NCBI GenBank assembly: GCA_036278435.1
Contig: DASULA010000260.1
Coordinates: 1-17,195 of the forward strand
Reading direction: 5' to 3'
Source: DASULA01 sp036278435
GTDB lineage: Bacteria > Actinomycetota > Actinomycetes > Mycobacteriales > DASULA01
DNA length: 17,195 bases
The notes beneath the pieces are model-generated. The model saw nothing but the letters and a program-made list of their open reading frames with translations, did not search any database and was not told the DNA's origin. The translations under genes were made by a program, and so were the position numbers. Each line of letters opens with the position of its first letter. Within the stretch, counting starts at the first letter, position 1. Positions 6,871 to 15,300 of the stretch are shown in pieces.

Positions 6871-7395
6871 TCAGGACACCGGGTCGGTCGACGTCAGCCG
6901 GAACCCGATCCCGCGGCTCGCCTGAATCCTCAGGTCCACCCCGGCATCCCGTAGCTTGCGACGCAGCCGTTTGACCGCCGAATGGATGCTGGAACGGTCC
7001 CCGACAAAGTCGGTACGCCACACTGCCACGTGTAGCTGTTCGTAGGACCAGACCCGGCCCGGCTCGTCGGCCAGACAGGTCAGCACCTCCCTCTCCAGGT
7101 TGGTCAGCTCCAGCGGAACGTCTCGCCAGGTCACCTCCAGGCGGGAGTGGTCGATCCGCAGGTAACCCAGCCGGATCACCGGCCGGTGGGTCCGGACCCG
7201 CTGCTCGACGCGCTCGCCGAGCACGGACCGGGCGGTGCTCGCATCGGGAACCATGAGCACGACGCCGTACCCGTCGAGCAGCCGGGTGAGTTTGACCCGG
7301 TTCTCCAGATTCCCCGCGATGCACACCACGAGCGGGACCTCCCCCATGGAGTGATCCTCGCCGCCTCCGTGGATGTCGACATCCAGCAGTGTCAT
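6871..7395 (-). CDS. Orphan winged-helix transcriptional regulator (OmpR/PhoB-type DNA-binding domain)
   Basis: The C-terminal domain (about 77-168 of 174 aa) is a Trans_reg_C winged helix. It has LTNLEREVLTCLADEPGRVW, then the YEQLHVAVW helix, the recognition helix around SSIHSAVKRLRRKLRD and the wing RGIGFRLTS. The N-terminal 20-65 looks like a shortened receiver (PLVVCIAGN, then VVLMVPDA) without an evident phospho-Asp pocket, so control by phosphorylation is unlikely. No histidine kinase is adjacent. ATG 7395 follows GGGGGGTGACG, a good Shine-Dalgarno. ATG 7347 (158 aa) follows GAGGA and is a strong alternative. GTG 7443 has no ribosome site. It is transcribed away from the protease genes and is their nearest regulator. 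Targets are unknown. Confidence 0.8.
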   Translation of the reverse strand: MTLLDVDIHGGGEDHSMGEVPLVVCIAGNLENRVKLTRLLDGYGVVLMVPDASTARSVLGERVEQRVRTHRPVIRLGYLRIDHSRLEVTWRDVPLELTNLEREVLTCLADEPGRVWSYEQLHVAVWRTDFVGDRSSIHSAVKRLRRKLRDAGVDLRIQASRGIGFRLTSTDPVS

Positions 7396-7629
7396 CGTCA
7401 CCCCCCAAAACCTCACCGTGTCATCGGTGACGTACCGCTCCACCTGTCGAGCCGGGGGCAGAGATCATCGTCCAGGTCGATACGTCCAGGATTTGCTCGA
7501 TAAATATATTGCTTTATGAGTGGGAAGATTTGGTAAAAGACTTTTGTCATGTTTTATTGGTTAATGAGAGACCGCACCAGTGTGGCCGCGTTGCCGGTGC
7601 AACGCCCAGGAATCGGTCGCCTTGTGACC
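7396..7629. promoter_or_regulatory. Divergent intergenic region with AT-rich segment
   Basis: This gap separates the minus-strand regulator from the first protease gene. Bases 7490-7560 are strongly AT-rich (for example AAATATATTGC) against a background near 70% GC, as expected for a promoter or operator region. An imperfect dyad GCACC...GGTGC spans 7575-7599. Homology with the upstream region of the second protease begins at about 7604 (GCCCAGGAA), so the AT-rich part belongs only to the first copy. No gene is supported here. Confidence 0.5.
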
Positions 7630-7658
7630 TTGTGTACGGGTATCGCTACTCGTAGCGT
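7630..7658 (+). promoter_or_regulatory. Putative promoter with overlapping palindrome, protease copy A
   Basis: TTGTGT (7630-7635) and TAGCGT (7653-7658) are 17 bases apart, a vegetative-type -35/-10 spacing. The 14-bp palindrome CGCTACTCGTAGCG (7644-7657) covers most of the -10 box. Both elements and the exact spacing recur in copy B. A repressor site, or an RNA hairpin if transcription starts further upstream, are both possible. Confidence 0.45.
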
Positions 7659-7669
7659 TCGCCATCCGG

Positions 7670-7694
7670 GGGTGGGTCTTGCCGCAGGCCACCC
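7670..7694 (+). promoter_or_regulatory. Leader hairpin, protease copy A
   Basis: GGGTGG (7670-7675) pairs with CCACCC (7689-7694) around a 13-base loop, about 75 bases before the start codon. The stem is fully kept in copy B while its loop differs, which suggests the pairing matters. Confidence 0.4.
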
Positions 7695-7768
7695 ATCCTT
7701 CCGCGTCGCGGCTGTGAATGGTCGACGCCGTTCGCGAGCCCGACGCCAACCAGGCTGGAGGACGCCTG

Positions 7769-10700
7769 ATGTATCGCACCGGGACGTTACGGCCGGGGAT
7801 CGCCGCGGTCGCCGCGGTCGCCCTGGCGGGACTGGCCGGAATGTCGTCACCGAGTCCGGCGCTGGCCGCGCCCGGCGCCAGTTCGTCGGCACCCACCGCC
7901 GGGTCCGACCCCGACGCCGAGCCCAGGACGCACCCGATCCAGCCGGTGTGCGCCCTGCCGAGCCCGGGCACCGCCGAGGCACAGTGTGCGTCGGTGATCC
8001 GGACCGACGTGCAGGGTCCCACAGGCGTACTGCCGGCCGGCCAGAGCCCGACCGGATTCGGCCCGGCCGACCTACAGGACGCCTACAACCTGCCGTCGAC
8101 CACGGCGGGCACGGGCGCCGGCGAGACCGTCGCGATCGTCGACGCCTACGACAACCCCTCCGCCGAGGACGACCTGGGGCTCTACCGCACCCAGTTCGGG
8201 CTGCCCGCCTGCACCACGGCCAACGGGTGCTTCCGCAAGGTTGACCAGCGCGGCGGCACGAACTACCCGGTGACCGACACCGGATGGGGCGAGGAGATCG
8301 CACTGGACGTGGACATGGTGTCCGCGGCCTGCCCGCAGTGCGACATCCTGCTGGTCGAGGCGGACGACAACAGTTTCGCCAGCCTGTTCGCCGCGGTGGC
8401 CGAAGCCGTCGCACTCGGCGCGAAGTTCGTGTCCAACAGCTATCACGGCCCGGAGTTCTCCGACGACCCGACCACCGACGAGCAGACCTTCAACCACCCG
8501 GGCGTGGCCATCACCGTTGCCGCGGGCGACAACGGGTACGGCCCGACCTACCCGGCCGCGTCGCGGTACGTCACCGCGGTCGGCGGGACCTCGCTGACCA
8601 AGGACAGCAGCACCCGGGGCTGGAGCGAGAAGGCGTGGTCGGGCACCGGCAGCGGCTGCTCGCAGTTCGACAGCAAGCCCCCGTTCCAGCACGACACCGG
8701 CTGTTCGATGCGGACGGTCGCCGACGTGTCCGCGGTCGCCGACCCGCAGACCGGCGTGGCCACGTACGACACCTTCGGCGAGCCTGGCTGGATGGTCTCC
8801 GGCGGCACCTCGGTGGCCACCCCGATCATCGCCTCGACCTACGCCCTGGCCGGCGTGCCCGGCAGCAACGACCAGCCGAACTCCTACCCCTACGACGCCC
8901 CCGCCGGCAGCCTCAACGACGTGACCTCGGGCGACAACGGCGCCTGCGGCAGCTACCTGTGCACCGCCCGAACCGGCTACGACGGTCCCACCGGCCTGGG
9001 CACGCCCAACGGCCTCAAGGCGTTCGAGCCGAACGGCTCGCACGGCCTGATCTCCGGCACCGTCACCAGCGGCACCGACGGCCACCCGCTGGCCGGTGCG
9101 CACGTGACCGCCGGGCCGGCCAGCGCGATCACCGACGCGCAGGGACGCTACGTCATGTCACTGCCGTCGGGCAGCTATGCCGTGACTGTGACCTCGGTGT
9201 TCGGGTACGCCGACGCCAGCGCCACCGGCGTCACCGTGACCGACGGCGGGAACACGGTCCAGAACTTCGCCATGGTCGCCGAACCCACGGTCACCGTCTC
9301 GGGCACGGTCACCGACGGGTCCGGACACGGCTGGCCGCTGTACGCCCAGGTCCAGGCGGTCGGAACCCCGGCGCCACCGGCGTTCACCGACCCGTTCACC
9401 GGGGTCTACCACCTGACCCTCCCGGCCAACGCCAGCTACACCCTGCGCACCACGGCACAGTCCAGCGGCTACCAACTGGTCAACATCCCGGTGTCGCTGG
9501 GCAGCGGGCAGGCCACCCAGAACGTCGCGGTCCCGGTTGACCCGGGCGCCTGCGTGGCCCCCGGGTACACCTACCGCTACGACGGACTGGCCAACGAACC
9601 GTTCAACAGCAGCACCGGACCGCCGCCCGGGTGGACCGTCACCGACGCCACCGGCAACGGCGGGTGGGTGTTCAACGACCCGCATTCACCGCCGCGCACC
9701 AACCTGACCGGCGGCGGCGGTAACTTCGCCATCCTGGACAGCGACTTCCTCGGCCAGGGCAACCACGAGGACACCTCGCTGATCACCCCGCCGATCGACC
9801 TGACCGGGGTGAGCGCTCCGGTGGTCAGCTTCGACACGGACCTGCTCACGAGCGTCTTGACGGTGGCCGACGTGGACGTGAGCACCGACGGCGGCACCAC
9901 CTGGACGAACGTCTGGCACCACACGACCGACTCGGTGCGGAACACACCTCCCCAGACAGTGCCGATCCCCACCGCGTCCGGGCAGTCGAACGTGCGGGTG
10001 CGGTTCCACTACCAGGACACCTGGGGCTTCTGGTGGGAGGTCGACAACGTCTACGTCGGCCAGCGGGCCTGCGCGCCGATCCCCGGCGGCCTGGTGGCCG
10101 GTCAGGTCACCGACGCCAACACCAACGCAACCGTGAACGACGCCACCGTGACCAGCGCCGACGTGCCGGCCGAGACGACCACCTCGACGGCCACCCCGGA
10201 CGATGAGAACCTCGCCGACGGCTTCTACTCACTGTTCTCGTCGGTGACCGGTCAGCACTCGTTCACCGCGTCCAAGCAGCACTACCAGGACAGGACCGCA
10301 CCGGTGTCGGTGACCGCCGACGCGGTGATCAGAGCCGATCTCGCGTTGCCCGCCGGCCATGTCGTGGTCGCCCCCGGCCAGATCAGGGGCACCCAGACCC
10401 TGGGCACCACCGGCAGCCAACCGGTGACGTTCTCCAACGACGGCACCGCCCCGATACGGGTCACCCTCGCCGAGGGCGGCGGGTCGGCACCCCTGGCTCC
10501 GGAAGGTGCCCCGCTCCAGCAGATCGCCGGCACCTTCAGCCCACTCTTCACCGGTACCGACCCGGGTGGGACTCCGGCGCCAGCGATCACCGCGCCGCAC
10601 ACCGCACCGTGGGTGGCGCTGGCCGACTTCCCGACCTCGGTCCGGGACAGCGCCGTGGCCGTGGCCGACAACGGCAAGGTGTACTCCTTCGGCGGACGAC

Positions 10701-11968
10701 AGGAGAACAACAGCCCGGCACACAGCGCGGTCTACGACCCGACCACGCAGATCTGGGCACCCATCCCGGAGATGACCACTCCGCGGGACGCCGCCAGCGT
10801 CGCCTACGTCGGCGGCAGGTTTTACCTGATCGGCGGCTGGGATGCCACCACCGGCGCTCTGGTCGCCAGCACGGAGATCTTCGACCCGGCGACCAACACC
10901 TGGTCGACCGGAGCGGCCAACCCCAGACCGCACGCGGCCGCCGCCGTGACGGTCCTGCACGGCAGGATCTACGTCGTGGGCGGCTGCAACGTCTCGTCGG
11001 CATCCTGCGGCTCACTCGACGTGATGGTGTACAACCCGGCCACGAACACCTGGGCCCAGGCCCAACGGTACCCACAGGCCACCTCGTGGGCGGGCTGCGG
11101 CACGATCAACTCCCTCATCTACTGCGCCGGCGGAATCAGCGGCGACACGAGCACCAGGTCCGCCTTTTCCTACGATCCGGCCACCAACACCTGGCGTCAG
11201 ATCCCGGACCTGCCCATCGACCTGTGGGGCATGGCCACGGCCGCGGCCAACGGCACCCTGGTGATGTCCGGTGGGATAACCAACGGCACCACGACCGTGA
11301 CCAACCAGGGCTTCGCCTTCGACCCGCGGACCGAAGTCTGGCAGAACATCCCGAACGCCGAAAACGCCGTCTACCGGGCCGGCGCCGCATGTGGCCTGGT
11401 CACCATCGGGGGTGCCACGGACAGCGCTCTGGACGCGGTCGACTTCAGCAAGGAACTGCCCGGGCTCAACCAGTGCGACGGCACCCCCGACGTGAGCTGG
11501 CTGTCGGAGAACAACACCGGATTCACCCTCCAACCCGGACAGAACATCACGGTCACCGCGACGCTGGACGCCAACGGTCCGACGCTGAACGTGCCCGCCG
11601 ACTACACCGCCCAGATGGCACTGGAAACCGACTCGCCATACCAGGTCTCCCCGATCGGCGTGACCATGACCGTCACCGCACCCGACAGTTGGGCGCAGAC
11701 GGTCGGCACGGTGGTGGGCACGGACTGCTCCGGCAAGCTCGTCCCGGTGAACGGGGCCACCGTGCAGGTCGTCCTGACCAATTCCACCTTCACCCTCAGA
11801 AGCGACTCTGAGCACACCTTCAACATCTGGCTGGCCGCACCCGGCGGCCCGCTCACGCTGAAGGAAACAATGCCCGGATGGCAACCCACGACAATTCAGA
11901 CCACCATCAGTCCGGGCGACCAACTCATCAGTATCCTCGCAACCTCGCCGAACCCCGTATGTCCATAG
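7769..11968 (+). CDS. Secreted S53 (sedolisin) family peptidase with beta-sandwich, jelly-roll and Kelch propeller domains, copy A
   Basis: 1,399 aa. The signal peptide (positive MYRTGTLRPG, hydrophobic core) has likely cleavage after ALA at 31-33. The S53 domain, about 95-420, shows Glu176 and Asp180 in EIALD, oxyanion Asp254 in AAGDNGYG and nucleophile Ser348 in GGTSVATP. The calcium-site region is DVTSGDNG (384-391) with YDGPTGLGTPNG (404-415). Sedolisins cut proteins at acidic pH by a Ser-Glu-Asp triad. The usual large activation propeptide is missing; only about 60 low-complexity residues precede the domain. Then come two carboxypeptidase-regulatory-like domains (about 424-592), a choice-of-anchor-J/immune-inhibitor-A-like jelly roll (about 594-767), a third regulatory-like domain (about 773-860), a Kelch propeller (about 947-1230) and C-terminal beta domains. 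No LPXTG or membrane anchor is seen. ATG 7769 follows GGAGG; upstream starts lack one. Confidence 0.9.
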   Translation: MYRTGTLRPGIAAVAAVALAGLAGMSSPSPALAAPGASSSAPTAGSDPDAEPRTHPIQPVCALPSPGTAEAQCASVIRTDVQGPTGVLPAGQSPTGFGPADLQDAYNLPSTTAGTGAGETVAIVDAYDNPSAEDDLGLYRTQFGLPACTTANGCFRKVDQRGGTNYPVTDTGWGEEIALDVDMVSAACPQCDILLVEADDNSFASLFAAVAEAVALGAKFVSNSYHGPEFSDDPTTDEQTFNHPGVAITVAAGDNGYGPTYPAASRYVTAVGGTSLTKDSSTRGWSEKAWSGTGSGCSQFDSKPPFQHDTGCSMRTVADVSAVADPQTGVATYDTFGEPGWMVSGGTSVATPIIASTYALAGVPGSNDQPNSYPYDAPAGSLNDVTSGDNGACGSYLCTARTGYDGPTGLGTPNGLKAFEPNGSHGLISGTVTSGTDGHPLAGAHVTAGPASAITDAQGRYVMSLPSGSYAVTVTSVFGYADASATGVTVTDGGNTVQNFAMVAEPTVTVSGTVTDGSGHGWPLYAQVQAVGTPAPPAFTDPFTGVYHLTLPANASYTLRTTAQSSGYQLVNIPVSLGSGQATQNVAVPVDPGACVAPGYTYRYDGLANEPFNSSTGPPPGWTVTDATGNGGWVFNDPHSPPRTNLTGGGGNFAILDSDFLGQGNHEDTSLITPPIDLTGVSAPVVSFDTDLLTSVLTVADVDVSTDGGTTWTNVWHHTTDSVRNTPPQTVPIPTASGQSNVRVRFHYQDTWGFWWEVDNVYVGQRACAPIPGGLVAGQVTDANTNATVNDATVTSADVPAETTTSTATPDDENLADGFYSLFSSVTGQHSFTASKQHYQDRTAPVSVTADAVIRADLALPAGHVVVAPGQIRGTQTLGTTGSQPVTFSNDGTAPIRVTLAEGGGSAPLAPEGAPLQQIAGTFSPLFTGTDPGGTPAPAITAPHTAPWVALADFPTSVRDSAVAVADNGKVYSFGGRQENNSPAHSAVYDPTTQIWAPIPEMTTPRDAASVAYVGGRFYLIGGWDATTGALVASTEIFDPATNTWSTGAANPRPHAAAAVTVLHGRIYVVGGCNVSSASCGSLDVMVYNPATNTWAQAQRYPQATSWAGCGTINSLIYCAGGISGDTSTRSAFSYDPATNTWRQIPDLPIDLWGMATAAANGTLVMSGGITNGTTTVTNQGFAFDPRTEVWQNIPNAENAVYRAGAACGLVTIGGATDSALDAVDFSKELPGLNQCDGTPDVSWLSENNTGFTLQPGQNITVTATLDANGPTLNVPADYTAQMALETDSPYQVSPIGVTMTVTAPDSWAQTVGTVVGTDCSGKLVPVNGATVQVVLTNSTFTLRSDSEHTFNIWLAAPGGPLTLKETMPGWQPTTIQTTISPGDQLISILATSPNPVCP

Positions 11969-11988
11969 GTATCTGACCCCGGCTGATC

Positions 11989-12017
11989 GTGGGCCCGCCC
12001 GCTCCGGGCGGGCCCAC
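11989..12017 (+). terminator. Terminator hairpin after protease copy A
   Basis: A perfect 13-bp stem, GTGGGCCCGCCCG with CGGGCGGGCCCAC, has a 3-base loop and lies 20 bases after the stop codon. There is no T-tract. Its sequence is related to the terminator of copy B. Confidence 0.85.
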
Positions 12018-12196
12018 CGCCGTACCAGTCGGAGCGCGTCCACAACCCGCGCCGATCGCAATTACGGCGCCATAAAACACACCCACATAACGCTTCCTTG
12101 ACCCAGATCAGTGTTGGGTCCGCCGTGCTGTCCGGCAGGGCCCGGACGGCCCGGACGGCGTCCCCGTAATGCCCAGGAACCGCCCGCGTTGTGACC
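12018..12196. promoter_or_regulatory. Junction between the two protease copies, with inverted and direct repeats
   Basis: GACCCA (12100-12105) and TGGGTC (12115-12120) form an inverted repeat with a 9-base spacer. CCCGGACGG is repeated in tandem at 12141-12149 and 12150-12158, and GTCCGG...CCGGAC makes a further dyad at 12130-12147. A shorter AT-leaning stretch (12060-12095) precedes them. The region upstream of copy A shares only CAGTGT-TGG-like bits, so copy B may have extra control. No gene is supported. Confidence 0.45.
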
Positions 12197-12225
12197 TTGT
12201 ATGTGGGTATCGCTGCTCGTAGCGT
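12197..12225 (+). promoter_or_regulatory. Putative promoter with overlapping palindrome, protease copy B
   Basis: TTGTAT (12197-12202) and TAGCGT (12220-12225), again 17 bases apart. The palindrome at 12211-12224 is CGCTGCTCGTAGCG; the single change from copy A would leave a G-U pair if folded as RNA. Conservation between copies is the main support. Confidence 0.45.
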
Positions 12226-12234
12226 TCCCGTCTG

Positions 12235-12259
12235 GGGTGGGCCTTGCCGGGAGCCACCC
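12235..12259 (+). promoter_or_regulatory. Leader hairpin, protease copy B
   Basis: GGGTGG (12235-12240) pairs with CCACCC (12254-12259), same stem and loop length as in copy A. It lies about 75 bases before the start codon. Confidence 0.4.
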
Positions 12260-12332
12260 ATCCTTCCGCGTCGTCGCTGGACATGGCCGACGCCGGTCGC
12301 AGCCCGGCGCCAACGAGGCTGGAGGACGCCTG

Positions 12333-15300
12333 ATGTATCGCACCGGGAAGTTACGGCCGGGGGTCTCGGCGCTCGCCGTGATCGCCCTCGCCGTCCTGAC
12401 GGGACTGTCGTCACCGAGTCCGGCGCTGGCCGCGCCCGGCGCCAGTTCGCCGGCATCCACATCCGCCGCGGGGTCCCCGGCGACCGACCCCGGCACCGCC
12501 CCGCAGGCACACCCGACCCAGCCGGTGTGCGGCCAGCCGAGTGCGGGCAAGGCGGAGTGCATGGCGGTGATGCGGACCGACGTGCAGGGACCCAAGGGCC
12601 TGCTGCCGGCCGGCCAGAGCCCGACCGGATTCGGCCCGGCCGACCTGCAGGACGCCTACAACCTGCCGTCGACCACGGCGGGCACGGGCGCCGGCGAGAC
12701 CGTCGCGATCGTCGACGCCTTCGACGACCCGACCGTCGAGGACGACCTGGCGCTCTACCGCACCCAGTTCGGACTGCCCGCCTGCGCCTCGACCAACGGG
12801 TGCTTCCGAAAGGTTGACCAGCGCGGCGGCACGGACTTCCCGGTGACCGACATCGGATGGGCCCAGGAGATCGCCCTGGACACCGAGATGGTGTCCGCGG
12901 TCTGCCCGCAGTGCAACATTTTGCTGGTGGAGGTCGACGACAACAGTTTCGCGAGCCTGTTCGCCGGTGTGCGCGAGGCGATCGCGCTCGGCGCCAAGTT
13001 CGTGTCCAACAGCTACAACGGCCCGGAGTTCTTCGACGACCCCACCGCCGACGAGCAGACCTTCAACAACCCGGGCGTGGCCATCACCGTCGCCTCGGGT
13101 GACACCGGGTACGGCCCGTCCTACCCGGCCGCGTCGCGGTACGTGACCGCCATCGGCGGGACCTCGCTGACCAAGGACAGCAGCGCCCGCGGGTGGAGCG
13201 AGAAGGTGTGGTCGGGCACCGGCAGCGGCTGCTCGCAGTTCGACAGCAAGCCCCCGTTCCAGCAGGACACCGGCTGTTCGATGCGGACGGTCGCCGACGT
13301 GTCCGCGGTCGCCGACCCGCAGACCGGCGTGGCCATGTATGACACCTTCGGCGAGCCTGGGTGGCAGGTCCTGGGCGGCACCTCGGTGGCCACCCCGATC
13401 ATCGCCTCGACCTACGCGCTGGCCGGGCTTCCCGGCAGCAACGACCAGGCGAACTCCTACCCCTACGACGCCCCCGCGGGCAGCCTCAACGACGTCACGT
13501 CGGGCGAGAACGGGGCCTGCGGCAGCTACCTGTGCACCGCCCGAACCGGCTACGACGGGCCGACCGGCCTGGGTACCCCCAACGGTGTCAGGGCCTTCAC
13601 CCAGAACGGGGCGCACGGCCTCATCTCCGGCACCGTGACCGACAGCGTCGACGGCCACCCGTTGGCCGGTGCGCACGTGACCGCCGGTACCTCCTCGGCC
13701 ACCACCGACGGACAGGGACGCTACGTGGTGTCGCTGCCGGTGGGTAGCTACAACATGACTGTGACCTCGGTGTTCGGGTACGCCGACGCCAGCGCCACCG
13801 GCGTCACCGTGACCGACGGCGGGAACACGGTCCAGAACTTCGCCATGGTGGCCCAACCCACGGTCACCGTCTCGGGCACGGTCACCGACGGGTCCGGACA
13901 CGGCTGGCCGCTGTACGCCCAGGTCCAGGCGGTCGGAACCCCGGTGCCCGCGGCGTTCACCGACCCGTTCACCGGGGTCTACCACCTCACCATCCCGGCG
14001 AACGCCAGCTACACCCTGCGCACGACCGCCCAGGCGACCGGCTACCAGAGCGTCAACACACCGCTGTCGCTGGGTAGCGGTCAGTTCACCCAGAACGTCG
14101 CGCTGCCCGTCGACGCCGTCGCCTGCGTCGCGCCCGGGTACGCCTATCACTACAACGGCCTGGCCAACGAAACGTTCGACGGCAGCGCGGCGCCGGCCGG
14201 TTGGACAGTCACCGACGCCACCGGCAACGGCGGATGGGTGTTCAACGACCCGAAGCCACGGGGCAACCTGACCGGAGGCACCGGCAACTTCGCCATCATC
14301 GACAGCGACCTCATCGGTCCCAACAAGCACGAGGACACCTCGCTGGTCACCCCGACGGTCGACCTGACCGGGGTGAGCGCTCCGGTGGTCGGCTTCAACA
14401 ACGACTACAGCTCCTTCTCGGTGTCGGTTGCCGACGTGGACGTGAGCACCGACGGCGGCACGACCTGGTCGAACGTCTGGCACCACACGACCAGCTCGGT
14501 GCGCGGCCCGTCGTTCCAGACCGTCGCGATCCCGCAGGCGGCCGGTCAGGCGAACGTCACGGTGCGGTTCCACTTCCAGGACACCTGGGGCTTCTGGTGG
14601 GAGGTCGACAACGTGTACGTCGGCCAGCGTGCCTGCGCGCCGGTCCCCGGCGGCCTGGTGGCCGGCCAGGTCACCGACGCCAACACCGGCGGCACCGTCG
14701 ACGGCGCCACCGTGACCAGCGTCGACGTGCCGGCCGAAACGACCACCTCCGTGGTCACCCCGGACGATGAGAACCTCGGTGACGGCTACTACTCGGTGTT
14801 CTCCTCGGTGACCGGCCAGCACTCCTTCACCGCGTCCAAGGACGCCTACCACGACACGACCGCGCCGGTCTCGGTGACCGCCGACACGGTGACCGGGGCA
14901 GACCTGGCGCTGACCGCCGGTCACGTCGTGGTCACCTCCGGCGGGGTCAACGCCACGCAGGTGTTGGGCACCACCGGCAGCCATCCGGTGACGCTCTCCA
15001 ACGACGGCACCGCACCGGTGAAGGTCACCCTGGACGAGCACGGCGGATCGGCCTCCCTGATCCCGCAGGGGGCTCCACTCCAGCGGGTGTCCGGAACGTT
15101 CAGCCCGTACTTCGCCGGAACCGACCCGGGCGGGAGTCCGGCACCGGCGGTCACCCTGCCGCACACCGAGCCGTGGACGCCACTGGCCGACTTCCCGACC
15201 CCGATCATGGACAGCGCGGTGGCCGTCGCCGACAACGGCAAGGTGTACTCGTTCGGCGGGATGCAGAACGCGAACATCCCGGCCAGCAGCAGGGTCTACG

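Noticed and set aside
7604..7768. Known riboswitch (such as ydaO-type) in the protease leader
   Set aside because: I could not match the leader to conserved cores of riboswitch classes I know. Only short hairpins are supported.
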